Positions 52,671 through 64,000 of a stretch of 64,000 bases of DNA are shown here, one piece after another. The notes beneath the pieces were generated by a model. The model was not told where the DNA came from. It saw only the letters and a list, made by a program, of their open reading frames with translations, and did not search any database. The position numbers and the translations under genes were made by a program. This stretch comes from Rotaria macrura (lineage: Eukaryota; Rotifera; Eurotatoria; Philodinida; Philodinidae). Positions within the stretch are counted from its first letter, which is position 1; every line of letters begins with the position of its first letter. The DNA is taken from NCBI GenBank assembly GCA_900239685.1, contig OENT01000213.1, forward strand, positions 96,568-160,567. Direction: 5' to 3'.

Positions 52671-55600
52671 CTAACAGAATTTTCATTGCTGATGAATTTG
52701 AATAAATTTTTTACACCTTTAACAGCTTAACTAATCATTTTAAAAAGCACATTCATATGCAAGTAATATATTATTCGTGATAATATGTAATATTCAATTT
52801 TTAAAGAAAATAAAAGAACACTTTTTTCATTTCATCTTTTTGAAGCATGAAGTAAGGCACGATGTGAACGTAAGGATGTGAAACAGACGATTTATACGTT
52901 CACACAGATCAGCATTCACATCGTAACCCTAATCTCCTTCAGACAGAAAACGCCTGAACTTTCCGATTGTGAGTTGCTGGCCTGTCTTAATGCCAGAGAG
53001 GGAAACTGCGCTCGTATTCCGAGTTCGATCCCCACCCCAAAGCCCATTGGAATCTTGCATTGGTGAAAGAGGACTCTGAGTTGATAAATAAAGTTGCTCC
53101 TGGATTGTGACCATAGATTGGAAGTGCAAGCGAGATTAACGACCTAAAGAACTCTGTAGCGGAATGTACACATCCAAATTAATAAATACAACAAGCGGAA
53201 TGGAGAAAAACTTTCAGTTCTCATAGTCTTGTACAGAATATTCTTCTTTTCAAAATGATCTTTGAAGTATGATGATGTAAGAATTTCTGGCGAAGTCAAA
53301 TGTTGCGTTTCGATCGTGACCAGGAATTTTCGTAACCAACGGGGATGAGAACTGATTAACATCAAAACGGGAAAGTTTACTAAGGTAAACATTTACCTAT
53401 CATTGCATTTCACTCGGTAATTAAAAAAGAAGAAAATTATTCTTTTTAAAGTGTTTAACTCAAAATACACATTAATTATAATTATGTTTATGATAGAAAT
53501 TGTTTACTTATTGACACTTGAACAATTGTGATCAATGACTAGAGGAAATGATTTACACTACTCTTGCGTTTGTAAACACATCTAAAATTGTACTTTATAG
53601 TATCGAAATATTTACTATACATATTCCAAAAGAATTTTTACATCATCATCAGCAGTCAGCAGAAGACAAGAAATTTGTTTGTTTTCGTTGCTGTATTCAG
53701 AAAGTGTACAATAAGCAAAGAATCCTGAGTGATGCGTATCGCATAGCGGTGTACAGTTTGTATCCAAAAAGATGACTAGAAAAAGATGCATCAAGTAATA
53801 TATCATCAATCGTTGAGAACCAAGCTCAACCAGAAGACTTGTAATTCGCTTGTTAAATAAATAACAACTAGTAATTAGTATATATCTAAATCTCTCAATA
53901 CTTTTGCCTAATGGAACAACGCTAATTGTGAATATACAAATAATCAGAATGAAAAAGAACAAGTACTCGATGTTTTAGTATTCTTTTTTCAACAGTACTG
54001 AAATAGATCTTCTACAATTAGATTCACTTCGAACAGAAAAGATCGACGGCCTGCAATCAAACCAGATAGGCATTAATAGATTTGAGATCTGAAAAATAAC
54101 GATCATCCCTACTCTAGTGTTTTGAAGTTTATTAAAAGTATGACAGCCAGAACCGTATATGTGCAAATGTATTTGCGATAAAAATTAATAATATTCTGAA
54201 TCGATTCTGTTGTCCTCTTTAGCAAGTAATATTCGGAGTCAAATTGTTTAGGGCGATGTTGTGCCTAACTTCTATCTTGTGCATCTTTGGTATATCTAAT
54301 AAAGAAGCGTCTGCAACGTGATGCATGTACATCATTTAAAACCAGATAGGAATCATTTGAAACTAATCAATATAGTCAACGCGATCAACTTTGGCGAAGT
54401 TATCGTAAATGATCGAGAAGAAAATATATACGACGTGTCAATATGATTATTTGCGATTAATTTACCCTCTACCCATGATAGAGCATAAAGGAACATAATG
54501 ATAATTTCAAATAAGTTTTTTTTAAAATAAAGAATGAAAACCAATACGGAAAAAGTACAAAGATAACTAATGCAGAATTATGATCATTAGTAACGGTTTG
54601 GAGAGTAAAATCAGCTTATTATGTGAGCAGAATCCATAGAAAATCATCAACGAACGAGTATCTTGAAACATGTAGAATAGAAAAGAGTTATACGAATGTG
54701 ATGTTGTGGGACGAGAACTGCTAGCACATCATGCTAACTCTTGAGAAACAAAAAGGCTACCATTCGGCCACTTCCCCATATTACTTGCCAATCTACTATA
54801 ACATTGCTAGAATAGCTTAGACATAAAAAAGGAAACATTCTTCACTTCAAGTTATCAACTCTATAGAAGCATTCAAAATATATTATGCCAAGGGTGGAAG
54901 TAGTAGGTTTTTATATCCTCCATATTCTCGGTATCCCGGTCGTATTTGGAATGAAGAGTATCCACTTTTCTCATCTTTTCTTGTCTTAACACGCAGTTTT
55001 AATTTATCCCATATTACTTTTATTTAGACATCGGCACTTTGCAACAATCAAACCTTATATAGCATCCGATTATTTTATCCCGACTGTAATGATAACGGCA
55101 TAAGTCATATTCAAATCCTGTTGGCAGAGGATATTTCTAAACGAAGTTACGGTTTCTCCGCTGGAGAAAATTTTGAATTTTAGTTATATGTGGAATTTTG
55201 GTGATAATGTGATTGAATGAATTCCTGAGAAAAGGAATCATACCGACGTCGATGGCCACACACCAACCAATGCTGAAGTGCCCAGATATAATCGAGTGGT
55301 TTTCATTGTATCGAATGCAAACAATGACAGTTCAAATGTTTGCAGCTGTAGAATACTTAAAAGTAGTGAGAACCTTCAGTAATTACTATGGGTTCTGATG
55401 AAAAGGGATATTATTCGTGTGATTAACAATTAAAATCTTCAAAGCAATCTAAAATATAGACATAATTTGCGAGAGAGAAAGTTCCGGTTTTGAAAATGTC
55501 GAAAGCGAATTCATCGATATATGTATCGAAATTGATATAGAAGTGGTGGTTCAGAGTAAACAGAGTTGTTTGATAACTACTTAGTCAATGTGGAAAAGCA

Positions 55601-56342
55601 TGCATTAGATGAAAATCTACGCGATTCAATCAATTTTCAAGTACTTTATGAAACTGTCCGATTCCATCGATGCGACACGTTATTATGAAATTTCCTAGGT
55701 GCGTCAATGATTCTCATTTCAAATGAATGGCTGATTAAAATGCATTGCGTCCACTTAGTCATGATGGCATGAGGTGACGTGGCGATGTACGTCTACTCTA
55801 AATTTTAATGAGCCAGCGTCATTTCTTTTTGCTTCGTTCATTGTATGACCTTCTTATCCCATACAACACAATACTTGCGTATGATCGTCAAGGAGAAACG
55901 AAAGCAAACACAAAAAACCACTTTCATCTATCCAATGCAGACGCACGTCTAATTATACATACTAAAAATACTAATTATACTCATTTATTTCTAAGCTTAA
56001 TGTATAATATCTATTGGCAATACATATAGATTTTTATATTACGATTTCAAACACTGACTCGTGCCTGCATGCACCGAATAAACTATCGGCGTGAAACTTG
56101 TTTTAGACTACATTCCGAAGTACGAGCAATTTCTCGTTGAGCTAATTTTAAATGAAACGAAACCTTCGTACGTTGACAGAAATTTATAAATGTGAGAGAC
56201 TTTTAATTTAGCTCAACATTTGACGACTTTTTCTATTTCAAAGGTCTGCATGATGTTTCAAAAGTAAATCCCACATAGATTTTTTTTCGAACGAGTTCAT
56301 TTTGATTTTCATTGATTTATTTCCTTTAAGAGTTTGTGAAAT
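52671..56342. other. Intergenic, no gene recognised
   Basis: AT-rich DNA with short chance frames only. A pol III B-box-like string (gagttcgatcccc) occurs at about 53027, but neither a tRNA fold nor a SINE body could be made out. Confidence 0.4.
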
Positions 56343-57552
56343 ATGTTATCGACAAGAGAAGAAGATCATCTTTCATTGAGTGATATCCTTATGCCATGTG
56401 TTTATATTCGTTCTTTATTGGTGTATGATTATCACATTGATAATTTAGAACAACCGTTCAACGTATATCTTCATCAATTCTGCCCGCAAGCATTCAAACG
56501 TATAATCGATGAAGACTGTCATCGGATGGGTGAATGTAGAGTTCATTGTGAGAATCGGCGGGAACACAAGGTATTTTCGTGTAAATCGAGATTGAACGAA
56601 AGCATAGCCAATTATTTAGACGAGACAATCCACTTAATGAAGATATTTTTCCGAATCGTATAAAACCAACAGATTTGTCACCACTGCTTTTCATGGATCA
56701 AATCCATGTAAAAGATGGAACTTTATTAACAATAGGTTCTTATCACTATTATCAGATGGTCACGGAATGACTATTTTGGGTCAACGATTTTCAAAATGGC
56801 TTAATGAGAAAAATTCGTCATCACTCGATCATGATCAATCGAAACTTCAACGTCTCGCTAGTGTCTTTTCGATTCAATTCAATCATCCAGAAATGGCTCT
56901 TGCCAAATCTGTCGACTTTTCCTTGTTCGATCAATTTCCTACGGATACCCTCGTCAAATGTTATACGAAAAACTATCTATTTGATCGATTAAATACAAAC
57001 AATGGCATCGTTTCAATGAATGATGTTCTTATGGCATGGTTCATTCAAATAATAAGTCGAATTCCTCGTGTTCCTCGTCAAATGACAGTCTAGGTTGGTA
57101 TGGTCGTGAACGGGCGAATTCTCTTGTCGGGTATTGATACGAACTATTTTGGAAATTGTATCTTTCATTTCTATCTCTCTTCTCCGATGTCCGATGTTTA
57201 TGATCTTACTGTTGACGAACTAGCCCGACGAATTAACATTGAAAAACAAAAGTTTATGACAACCGACTATATTCAATCGGCATTAGCTTTCATTAATAAA
57301 CACTATCGTTCGTTAGTTATTCACCCTGGTTGGCAGATGATCGGAGCTAACGATCTTAAGTTTAGCAACTGGACTCTATTTCCTGTTTATCAGTGTGATT
57401 TCGGTCAAGGTGGAACAAAACGTTTTAACCTATCTTCGATTCAATCTGACGGTCTTATTCTTATTTTACCAACAATGAACAGGGACGAAATCGAACTTTA
57501 CATTACATTACAAACTGATTGTGCCCAGTTACTCCTCAGTAAACTTGTATGA
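56343..57552 (+). pseudogene. BAHD-type acyltransferase (transferase family) pseudogene
   Basis: The pieces follow the order of a BAHD acyltransferase, a family that moves acyl groups from CoA to alcohols or amines. The N-terminal part has LSLSDILMPCVYIRSLLVYD. A middle part in another frame reads TDLSPLLFMDQIHVKDGTL, then after a further shift SDGHGMTILG, which is the expected place of the HxxxDG catalytic motif. The C-terminal part has NGRILLSGIDTNYFGNC and, at about 57397, DFGQG in place of the structural DFGWG. The coding frame changes around 56640-56660 and again near 56745, and an in-frame TAG at 57091-57093 separates MTV from VGMVVNGR. With at least two shifts and a stop it cannot make the full enzyme. 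BAHD enzymes are chiefly known from plants and fungi, so horizontal origin is possible. Confidence 0.75.
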
Positions 57553-58372
57553 TTTTAAAACGCGCTGCATTATTTAAGAACGCTTATTCCAGAATGATTA
57601 TTTTTTCGTTTTATGTCAAATAAAATTAGTTTCAAACGATGACATGATTGATGTCAAAGTTCTAGAAAAATGTGATAAAAGTTCAGCGGTGTCGGATAAC
57701 TTTCATGTATTGCAACGGTGATGTTCACGATACGAATAAGCAACTAACAATAGAATGTAAATAGAATGCAGAAATCTATTTTTTATATGGATGATGAACT
57801 TATTGATAGGTCGAAGGTACGAGTAGCGAATAGTTCTCATCTACAAGCTCCACAAGTTCACACTCAACAAATAAAAATGTTAATACTTTTGACTGGATTC
57901 AAATCTCTGTGTCGTAATTGTAACACTCCGTGATAATCAGTAGTTGACTGTTCTTTGCTTCTAAAATTGTACAACAATTTGAGACCTAGATCATATTTTA
58001 GATGACAATGCTATGACAGTTTAACTCTTAGAGATGAATGAAAATCTTTGGAAAACTCGTTTCAAGATCAGTAAACAAAATTCGTATGTCATAGTCATAA
58101 GTCTATTCGATATCTTCTAGTAATTTCACTTATCATCGAGTAGCTATTGTTTTTCTAAATATTTCGAAGATCCTTTTCGTTGACTCGAATTCGATTGACA
58201 CTTTTTCTTTGTTTTTTCTCTATAGTAGTTCATTAGATCAGGTAGTTTGATGAAAGCTCATGTTTGCAAACACACATATGTAGTATCTGAATAAAATAAC
58301 ACGACCACTATCTGCAGTTCAGTGGATTAGCAAGTACGGCCCTATAATTTCTGCTCAATCGTCAGATCGATT
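57553..58372. other. Intergenic between BAHD pseudogene and retroelement
   Basis: No coding content or RNA gene was recognised. No reverse transcriptase motifs are visible in any frame directly upstream of the retroelement fragment. Confidence 0.45.
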
Positions 58373-59133
58373 GAATAATTCTAACAGAAGTGTGTCGTAC
58401 AAAGAGCCTTTATCTGTCTCCTTTTCATATCGTTAATTGTTGTACCCGAAAGTGCATCAATGAACTTGTTACTCAAGTTTTAGTTGTTCCAGAACCACCT
58501 CCCACAATCGGACTAGGCTTTAACAACAAAGATCCGATACCGATGAATATGCAATCTGGTATCGTCTACCATCTTAAATGTAGCAATTGTCCTTCACAAT
58601 ATATAGGACATACCACCAGACAGGCAATCAGACGGATGATGGAGCATGGTTATGTCGCATCTCCACCCATCAATAAATCAGCACCAGCAACTACTTCTCA
58701 GACTGGTTTGGTAGATAATCCATTTTTAAGGAGATCTGATCGATTAAACAAGATAAGAACACAGACTGACGAAACAACAGTCAACCATTCAAATGATATT
58801 TCTCAACGAGGGGAGGGGGGAAACGTTAATACGAATTCGTATAAACGTTGCGATTTAAAATCGGCTTTAACAAAACATGTATCAGAGTTTAAACATTTAA
58901 TTAATTTCAAGGATTGGAAAATTTTGTTCAAAGATAGTTCTACTCAAAGATTAAAAATCAAGGAATCAATAGCTATTATGGCATTGAAACCTGATCTCAA
59001 TGAAACTGTACGTTCCACTCCATTAGTCATCTTTCCAGAAGGTGTGATGAAGATAAAGAATAAGAAGAAAGTCAAGTTTAAATTCCAACACAATAGAGAT
59101 GGTTCTAGATCACATGACTCATCAGGCTATTAA
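58373..59133 (+). mobile_element. 5'-truncated Penelope-like retroelement, GIY-YIG endonuclease end
   Basis: An open frame from just after a TGA at 58372 to the TAA at 59131-59133, with no ATG start, encodes the C-terminal part of a Penelope-like element. The GIY-YIG endonuclease is clear: SGIVYHLKCSNCPSQYIGHT holds the GIY and YIG strands with a CxxC insert, RQAIRRMMEH holds the catalytic Arg, and KESIAIMALKPDLN holds the Glu. SALTKHVSEFKH matches the His-bearing helix common in these elements. The DPIP-x(4)-SG lead-in is also typical. The reverse transcriptase that should precede it is absent, so this is a dead 5'-truncated copy. The endonuclease frame itself is uninterrupted over about 250 codons, which suggests a fairly recent insertion. 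The C-terminus is basic (KIKNKKKVKFK). Confidence 0.85.
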
Positions 59134-59438
59134 GGACAAACATAGCATATATATATACATGTATTTTCGTTTTTCTTTTTATCATTAAAGTTTTACAAGT
59201 TCTCTTGATAATGATGATTAAAATCATCGAAAGCTTGAGCTAATTTTATTTTTATCTTCTGATTCAGTAATATTTATTTTACTCATCAATAAGATCAAAA
59301 TTAAAGAAATTACAAATGTTCTTAGCTGCTGTAAAATCAATACTTTATATGTCTTATTCTCTGTTAAGCAAAATAAACGACAAGAATCCTTACAATAAAT
59401 TATTGAACATTATTACTGTGCTCTTTTATTTATTTGAA
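59134..59438. other. Spacer between retroelement and LRR pseudogene
   Basis: It contains the AT-rich tail following the retroelement frame, with a (TA)n tract at about 59148-59156 and a short palindrome (gatgattaaaatcatc) near 59211-59226. No gene is seen. Confidence 0.5.
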
Positions 59439-60189
59439 TTAGCTGATCGATATCGATGAATCGTCGAGCTGATTTCCTTGAACGTCTAATTTCGTGAGTG
59501 CCTCTTTCAAAATAAGAACTATAATAGTAAATGACAAAAGCAAGTTTTCTTACTGTGTTCCATTTCAAACTATGAATTAAATAATATTGTACACCTATAT
59601 ATCCAATTTCATTCGACATGAGTTGCAGAGTCCTCAGTGTCTTCATTCAAAATAGTATCACTGCATCAATTCAAAAGCAGGTGCTCTCTTTCTCTACTCT
59701 ATTTTTTATTAGCTCAGCCACATGTTGTGCTCCAATATTTCCAATTTCGTTCCAGTCAAGAATCAGTACCATGAATATTAGTCAAATAAATCAGCATTAG
59801 TGTTAAATCGTAGAAGATACTTCTAGTCTGATACTCTTATTGTTCCTCAGTGCTTCTGTCAGATACTGTGTCCCATTGGGTCGAATTTTATTGCCTGTTA
59901 GATCGAGCGCAGTCAGTGTCTGTATCAGATCTAGAACATTGAAATCACCTAGTCGAAAATATTTTTCCCACCATATTTACTGACAATAGATTAGATACAT
60001 ACTGTGCTTCATCAGTTCCTATCTGGCACACTGCAAGGTTCAGTTTCGTGAGCGCCTTCATAAAACAATGGATAACACTACTTGTCAGACGCAACAATAT
60101 TTCTTTTACCGTATTACGATTCAATGCTTTAGTCAGATGTTGAACTCCAACAGGTTCCATAGGATTCCATTCAAGGTCAACTGTTGTAA

Positions 60190-60479
60190 CCCAGGGCAAA
60201 CAACCAGATGTTAAGATCTGATAAGATTCTGCATCTGATCTTGTAAGATCAGACGAAAAATCGTATGAAAATCGTAGTCTCTGAGATCTTGCATCAGATC
60301 AGACATTCAGATTCTTGAAAGATCATACACATTTATAAGATCTTTCCAGATCTGACTGTGAGATCTGATGCAAGATCTCAGAGACGACGATTTTTTGTCA
60401 GATTCTTGTCAGATTTCACGCATATTCCAAGATCTTGTATGCTGTTCATAAGATCTTGTGTCAGAGTTTTCGACCTGGG
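60190..60479. mobile_element. Palindromic (foldback/MITE-like) element, copy 1
   Basis: A 290-bp unit starting cccagggcaaacaaccag and ending gttttcgacctggg. It has an imperfect central hairpin: left arm 60277-60324, loop about 14 nt, right arm 60339-60385, built from repeats of 'agatctgatgcaagatctc'. It carries no coding sequence. It abuts the LRR exon at 60186-60117, replacing its first codons or splice site. Confidence 0.8.
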
Positions 60480-60488
60480 AAGTATCTA

Positions 60489-60789
60489 CCCAGGGCAAAC
60501 AACCAGATGTTAAGGTCTGATAAGATTCTGTATCTGATCTTATATGATCGTGTAAGATCCGACAAAAAATCGTACGAAAATGGTAGTCTCTGAGATCTTG
60601 CATCAGATCGCACAATCAGATTCTTGAAAGATCTTATTAATGAGTACGATCTTTCAAGAATCTGATTGTGCGATCTGATGCAAGATCTCAGAGACGACGA
60701 TTTTTTGTCAGATTCTTGTCAGATTTCGCCCATATTCCAAGATCTTGTACGTATTTCATAAGATCTTGTGTCAGAGTTTTCGAACTGGG
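60489..60789. mobile_element. Palindromic (foldback/MITE-like) element, copy 2, perfect 48-bp arms
   Basis: A second, closely similar unit of 301 bp begins 9 bp after copy 1, starting with the same first 24 bases and ending gttttcgaactggg. Its central arms, 60586-60633 and 60648-60695, are exact reverse complements over 48 bp around a 14-nt loop. Outer segments with 'gacaaaaaatcg' extend the palindrome with a gap. The perfect arms contrast with the diverged arms of copy 1. Confidence 0.85.
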
Positions 60790-62482
60790 TATACAACAAA
60801 AAATCAATGCTTACCAGTAAGGTGACAATGATATTTCTCCTACTGTGTTATCTCGTAATGCACCAGCTATATATTGAGCTCCAATAGGTCCAATCTCATT
60901 ATCATGAAGATTCAATATCATCAGTGTCTCTTTGAATAAAAGAATATTTAACATTAAACTGATTAAGAGACTCATCTTCTAACTGTATTCTTTCTCAATG
61001 CATTAGCTATGTGTCTTTCTCCCTCGGCTGCAATATGATTTTCTTGCTAGATGAAGTGTAGTGAGAGTCTGTTTCATGCACGACACAATAACATGAGTGA
61101 AACGAAACAACATTTCTCTTTTCTCGTCCTATGCTCACTCTGAATGCACTTGCCAAATATTTGGCTCCTTCAGCTTCGATATTATTTAATTCAAGTTCAA
61201 GTGTAGTCAATGTCTATTTCAATGAATAAGAAAATTAGTATGTTAAATGAAAATTCTCGTTGTTTTCTTCTTACCGTATTCTTTTCCAAAACATTTGCTA
61301 AATATTGTGCTCCGGTAATTCGAACTAAATTTGCATAAAGAACGAGTGTAGTGCGTGTCTATATCAGAAAAATGAATCCGAGAGCAGGAATCAAAGGAAG
61401 ACATTTTTCTTTTCACCTTGTTATTATTCAATCCATCAGCTTGATATTGTACTCGAACTCCGTAGATCTCATTACATTCGAATTCGAGTTTTATTAGTGC
61501 CTATCGTGAAAAAGACACAAGGATAGAATAAGATTAAGAAACCAATTCTCCTACAGTGTTATGTGGCAAAGCATCACCTAAAAGTTCGGCTCCAACATTT
61601 CCGATCTTATTTCATCGTAGATCAAGTGTCTTAAGCGTCTATAAGAGACACAGACACCGCTGATGAACCAGACAATTGTTTAACCCCTACCGTTGATTCT
61701 CAATGCATCCACTAGGTGCTTGATGCTTATATCTCCCACTTCATTATATTCAAGTTGAAGTTCAATAAATGTCTGTATTCGATAAGGAATAACGAGATTA
61801 CGATTACGATAGCAAAGAAATTATTTTTGTACCGTGTTTTTTTTAAAGCTTCCGTGAAATGTTCAATATCGATGAATCCAATTTGATTTCCTTGGAGATT
61901 GAGTGTTGTCAAAGTCTGTTTAATTGACGAAAATAGTATTGTCTATTTAAGAAAAATATGTCTCTCACCACATGCTGTCTTAATACATCAGACAAATATA
62001 AGGTACTAGTAAATCCGATTTCATCGTATTCTAAGTTAACTGTAGTAATTGTCTATGTGAAAGACAAATCAATGAAAATCAGAACAACGAAAAATGCTTT
62101 TTTTTCTCATACCTTGTTATCTCTTAATCCATCGACCAAATACTGTATTTCAATAGGTCAAATCGGGTTTCGACTCAAGTTGAGAATTTCGAATGTGTTC
62201 GGCATCACAGAGAGAAAAATATTCATTAAATTATGAATATATTTCTCTTACCGTATTTTCTCTTAATGCATCGGCGAGATATGTTGCGCCACAATCTCTA
62301 ATATTATTCGAGCTGAGCTCCAGTGCGGTAATTATCTTTAGCATTCAGTCAAGAAATGAAGATATCATCCTAACGATGAATAGATTTATGTTTCTCACCA
62401 TCTTGGTTTTTAATCCATTAGTCAACCACTGTACACCGAGGTCACTGATTAACTTCTCGTGAAGGTCGAGTGTCGTACATGT

Positions 62483-64000
62483 CTGAATGACAGTAAATGT
62501 ATTGATTCACAAAACAAAAGTTGGGTTCGCTGAGTAATCTTATTTCAAAACTTACATGAACAATATTTTAAATAAAAAAGTGATAGATATTTCTATATGT
62601 TTTTGTACACATACAATGCTAGTAGCTCATTCGGCAGTAATCATGCGGAAGCAACCATGAAATAGAGATAAATGTGATCACGGAAGAATGGGTGAATACG
62701 TTTTGGAAGCATGATAAGACTAGCGTGCGGCAATGTTTACTGTACTCAATTCATTGAGAACATGATAACAAACCCTTAATTTTGTGATTATTTAGAGAGA
62801 TACAAATGAATTACATTTAAATAAAACTCATTTAAGATCTACTAGCATATTAAATGATGAAAGGAGATTGATTCGTCAAATTTACTATTCTGTCGTCGAC
62901 TTGTTGTAATATTGTTCATGGTCAAACAGTTGAAGAAGCAATATAGTGACCACAATCTCATCAGTTAATAAATCTTATTTTTTTGAGTTTCCATTGACTA
63001 CATATTTATATTCCGGAGATAAAGAAATGTACATTTCTTTTAATATAGGTATCGATAATATCATTCAATTTTATGAAGACATTTCGAAGAGAAAGGAAAA
63101 CGACTTGATCGTCGAGTTGATCAAAAAAAGATGAATAAGCTGCACTGGTAGTATCAAAAGAGGAGGAGCAAATTTCGTAGACATGAATCTATGTATACTT
63201 AGAATGAGTCAACGATTATTTAATGTCTTTTATGTGTATTGTCTATTGGTTGTGCAATACTAACAACCACGTTGATAAACAACAACAATAAAAATAATAC
63301 CCTCTTTAATGCTATACTTGTTGCTAAGAAATTATAGAAGTGTCATTCTTGTTATGATGCAGAGATTGATCTCATTTTATTAGATGAGACAATATTTACT
63401 TTAACTTGGACTTGTGTAATAATTCTAAACTGAATAGATAATTTAAAACAGTAATCTGCAACGAAATCCTTCAATGAGCTAGGCATTTAGATTCAACAAC
63501 AAGATTTTTCTAGACCACAAGAAAATTTCTTTATGCTATCGATTATAAAATCTTTGAGACGAATGAATCCGATTTCGAATCTCCTCGGATCTTATAAAAT
63601 TCAAACTATCGACAGTCTTGTCGTATGCCAGAAAATCGAATCCGAAGATTGAAGCCACATGAAATCGTATAAAATTCAACTGTTGAAACTGATCGGGCGA
63701 TGTAGATGTAATCGTATCCAATCTTAGTGAAATCTCCTACAAGACCGTTTACGATCATACGAGAAAACGTCTCCGTAGATATCTTATGTCAATCCGTACA
63801 ACAGTTTTGTATACGATCGAACAATATCGGCTGATATGATAATGTAAGGTCAGACGCTAACTTTGTCAGAGTTTTATGCCCCTACACTGTAAAAAAATCC
63901 GTTGAATAATAAACGAAAAAAACGTTTTTGAGAGGGTATTACCCAGGGAAACAAAAAATCAGGAAGGACGCCCAACATGACTAGTCTGAAGCGTCAACAC
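62483..64000. other. Right edge, no gene recognised, possible repeat remnants
   Basis: No exon chain was found. Between about 63541 and 63900 words such as 'ataaaattcaa' and 'cgtat' recur, and 'tgtcagagtttta' (about 63869) resembles the 3' part of the palindromic elements in the LRR pseudogene. At 63951 'acccagggaaacaa' resembles their start. It may hold one or two related, cut-off element copies. Confidence 0.4.

Larger units (their letters stand above)
59439..62482 (-). pseudogene. Leucine-rich-repeat gene made of about 18 single-repeat exons, disrupted
   Basis: About 18 near-equal exons of 84-87 nt each encode one 28-residue ribonuclease-inhibitor-type LRR, separated by introns of about 55-80 nt in phase 0. 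Examples: TLTTLNLQGNQIGFIDIEHF (61915-61832), TLMILNLHDNEIGPIGAQYI (60938-60855) and TLRTLQLMSNEIGYIGVQYY (59642-59556). The last exon ends LTKLDVQGNQLDDSS and a TAA at 59439. Damage: an in-frame TGA in the exon at about 61639-61556 (LDLR-stop-NKIG), another at about 62196-62113 (NPI-stop-PIEIQ), a one-base frameshift at about 61040 (in LHLARK), a lost acceptor near 59780, and two palindromic elements between the exons at 60938-60855 and 60186-60117. The pattern recalls NLRC3/RanGAP-like LRR proteins. No NACHT or other N-terminal domain is visible upstream to 64000. Confidence 0.78.

Noticed and set aside
53015..53045. tRNA or tRNA-derived SINE suggested by a B-box-like string (gagttcgatcccc)
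   Set aside because: The bases flanking the TTCGATC loop cannot pair into a T stem and no acceptor stem or anticodon arm could be drawn.
59205..59235. Hammerhead ribozyme downstream of the Penelope-like element (tgatga ... cgaaa)
   Set aside because: The invariant C of CUGAUGA is missing and I could not form stems I and III. The motif is a simple palindrome; a covariance-model search would be decisive.
62625..62680. tRNA suggested by an A-box-like string (tagctcattcgg)
   Set aside because: No B box and no acceptor pairing follow within tRNA length.

Overview
The window is a piece of an AT-rich animal nuclear genome with intron-containing genes. Signs of a metazoan are a full-length coatomer alpha subunit, a TBC1D19 orthologue, a TLCD4-like TLC-domain protein, a peptide GPCR of the myosuppressin/sex-peptide-receptor type, a HAX1-like protein and a 5S rRNA gene. 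Most introns are GT-AG and only 48-93 bp long, mixed with a few of 0.8-3.2 kb. Short introns, a broken BAHD-type acyltransferase (a family typical of plants and fungi), a Penelope-like retroelement fragment and an LRR gene made of 84-nt exons would all fit a bdelloid rotifer. That is an inference; no species-diagnostic sequence was seen.

Layout. 1-4100 has no gene, only weak degenerate repeats. 4101-6410 (-) is a two-exon TLC-domain gene. 6411-13761 has no gene but holds a non-autonomous hAT-like element (9484-10216). 13762-14980 (-) is the two-exon GPCR. 17603-23611 (-) is TBC1D19, rebuilt here in about 19 exons; its single 3.2-kb intron carries a 5S rRNA gene (19107-19225) on the opposite strand. 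25040-27245 (+) is a secreted cysteine-rich protein of the DUF7042-7045 type with an internal duplication. 27414-41313 (+) is COPA in 16 exons. 42392-43036 (+) is a HAX1-like gene. 44038-45248 (+) is a five-exon gene I cannot identify.

From about 45.2 kb on the window decays. It holds long gene-free DNA, a frameshifted secreted-protein gene (52151-52670), a BAHD acyltransferase pseudogene (56343-57552), a 5'-truncated Penelope-like element ending in a GIY-YIG endonuclease (58373-59133), and an LRR pseudogene of about 18 exons (59439-62482, -). Two tandem palindromic elements have been inserted into the LRR pseudogene.

Working together: the intact genes are ordinary housekeeping, membrane-traffic (COPA, TBC1D19), lipid-membrane (TLC domain), signalling (GPCR) and secreted functions, with no operon-like logic. 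The right-hand part is a graveyard of accessory genes and mobile DNA. No new multi-gene system was found. The most unusual items are the nested 5S gene, the two hairpin elements and the exon-modular LRR pseudogene.
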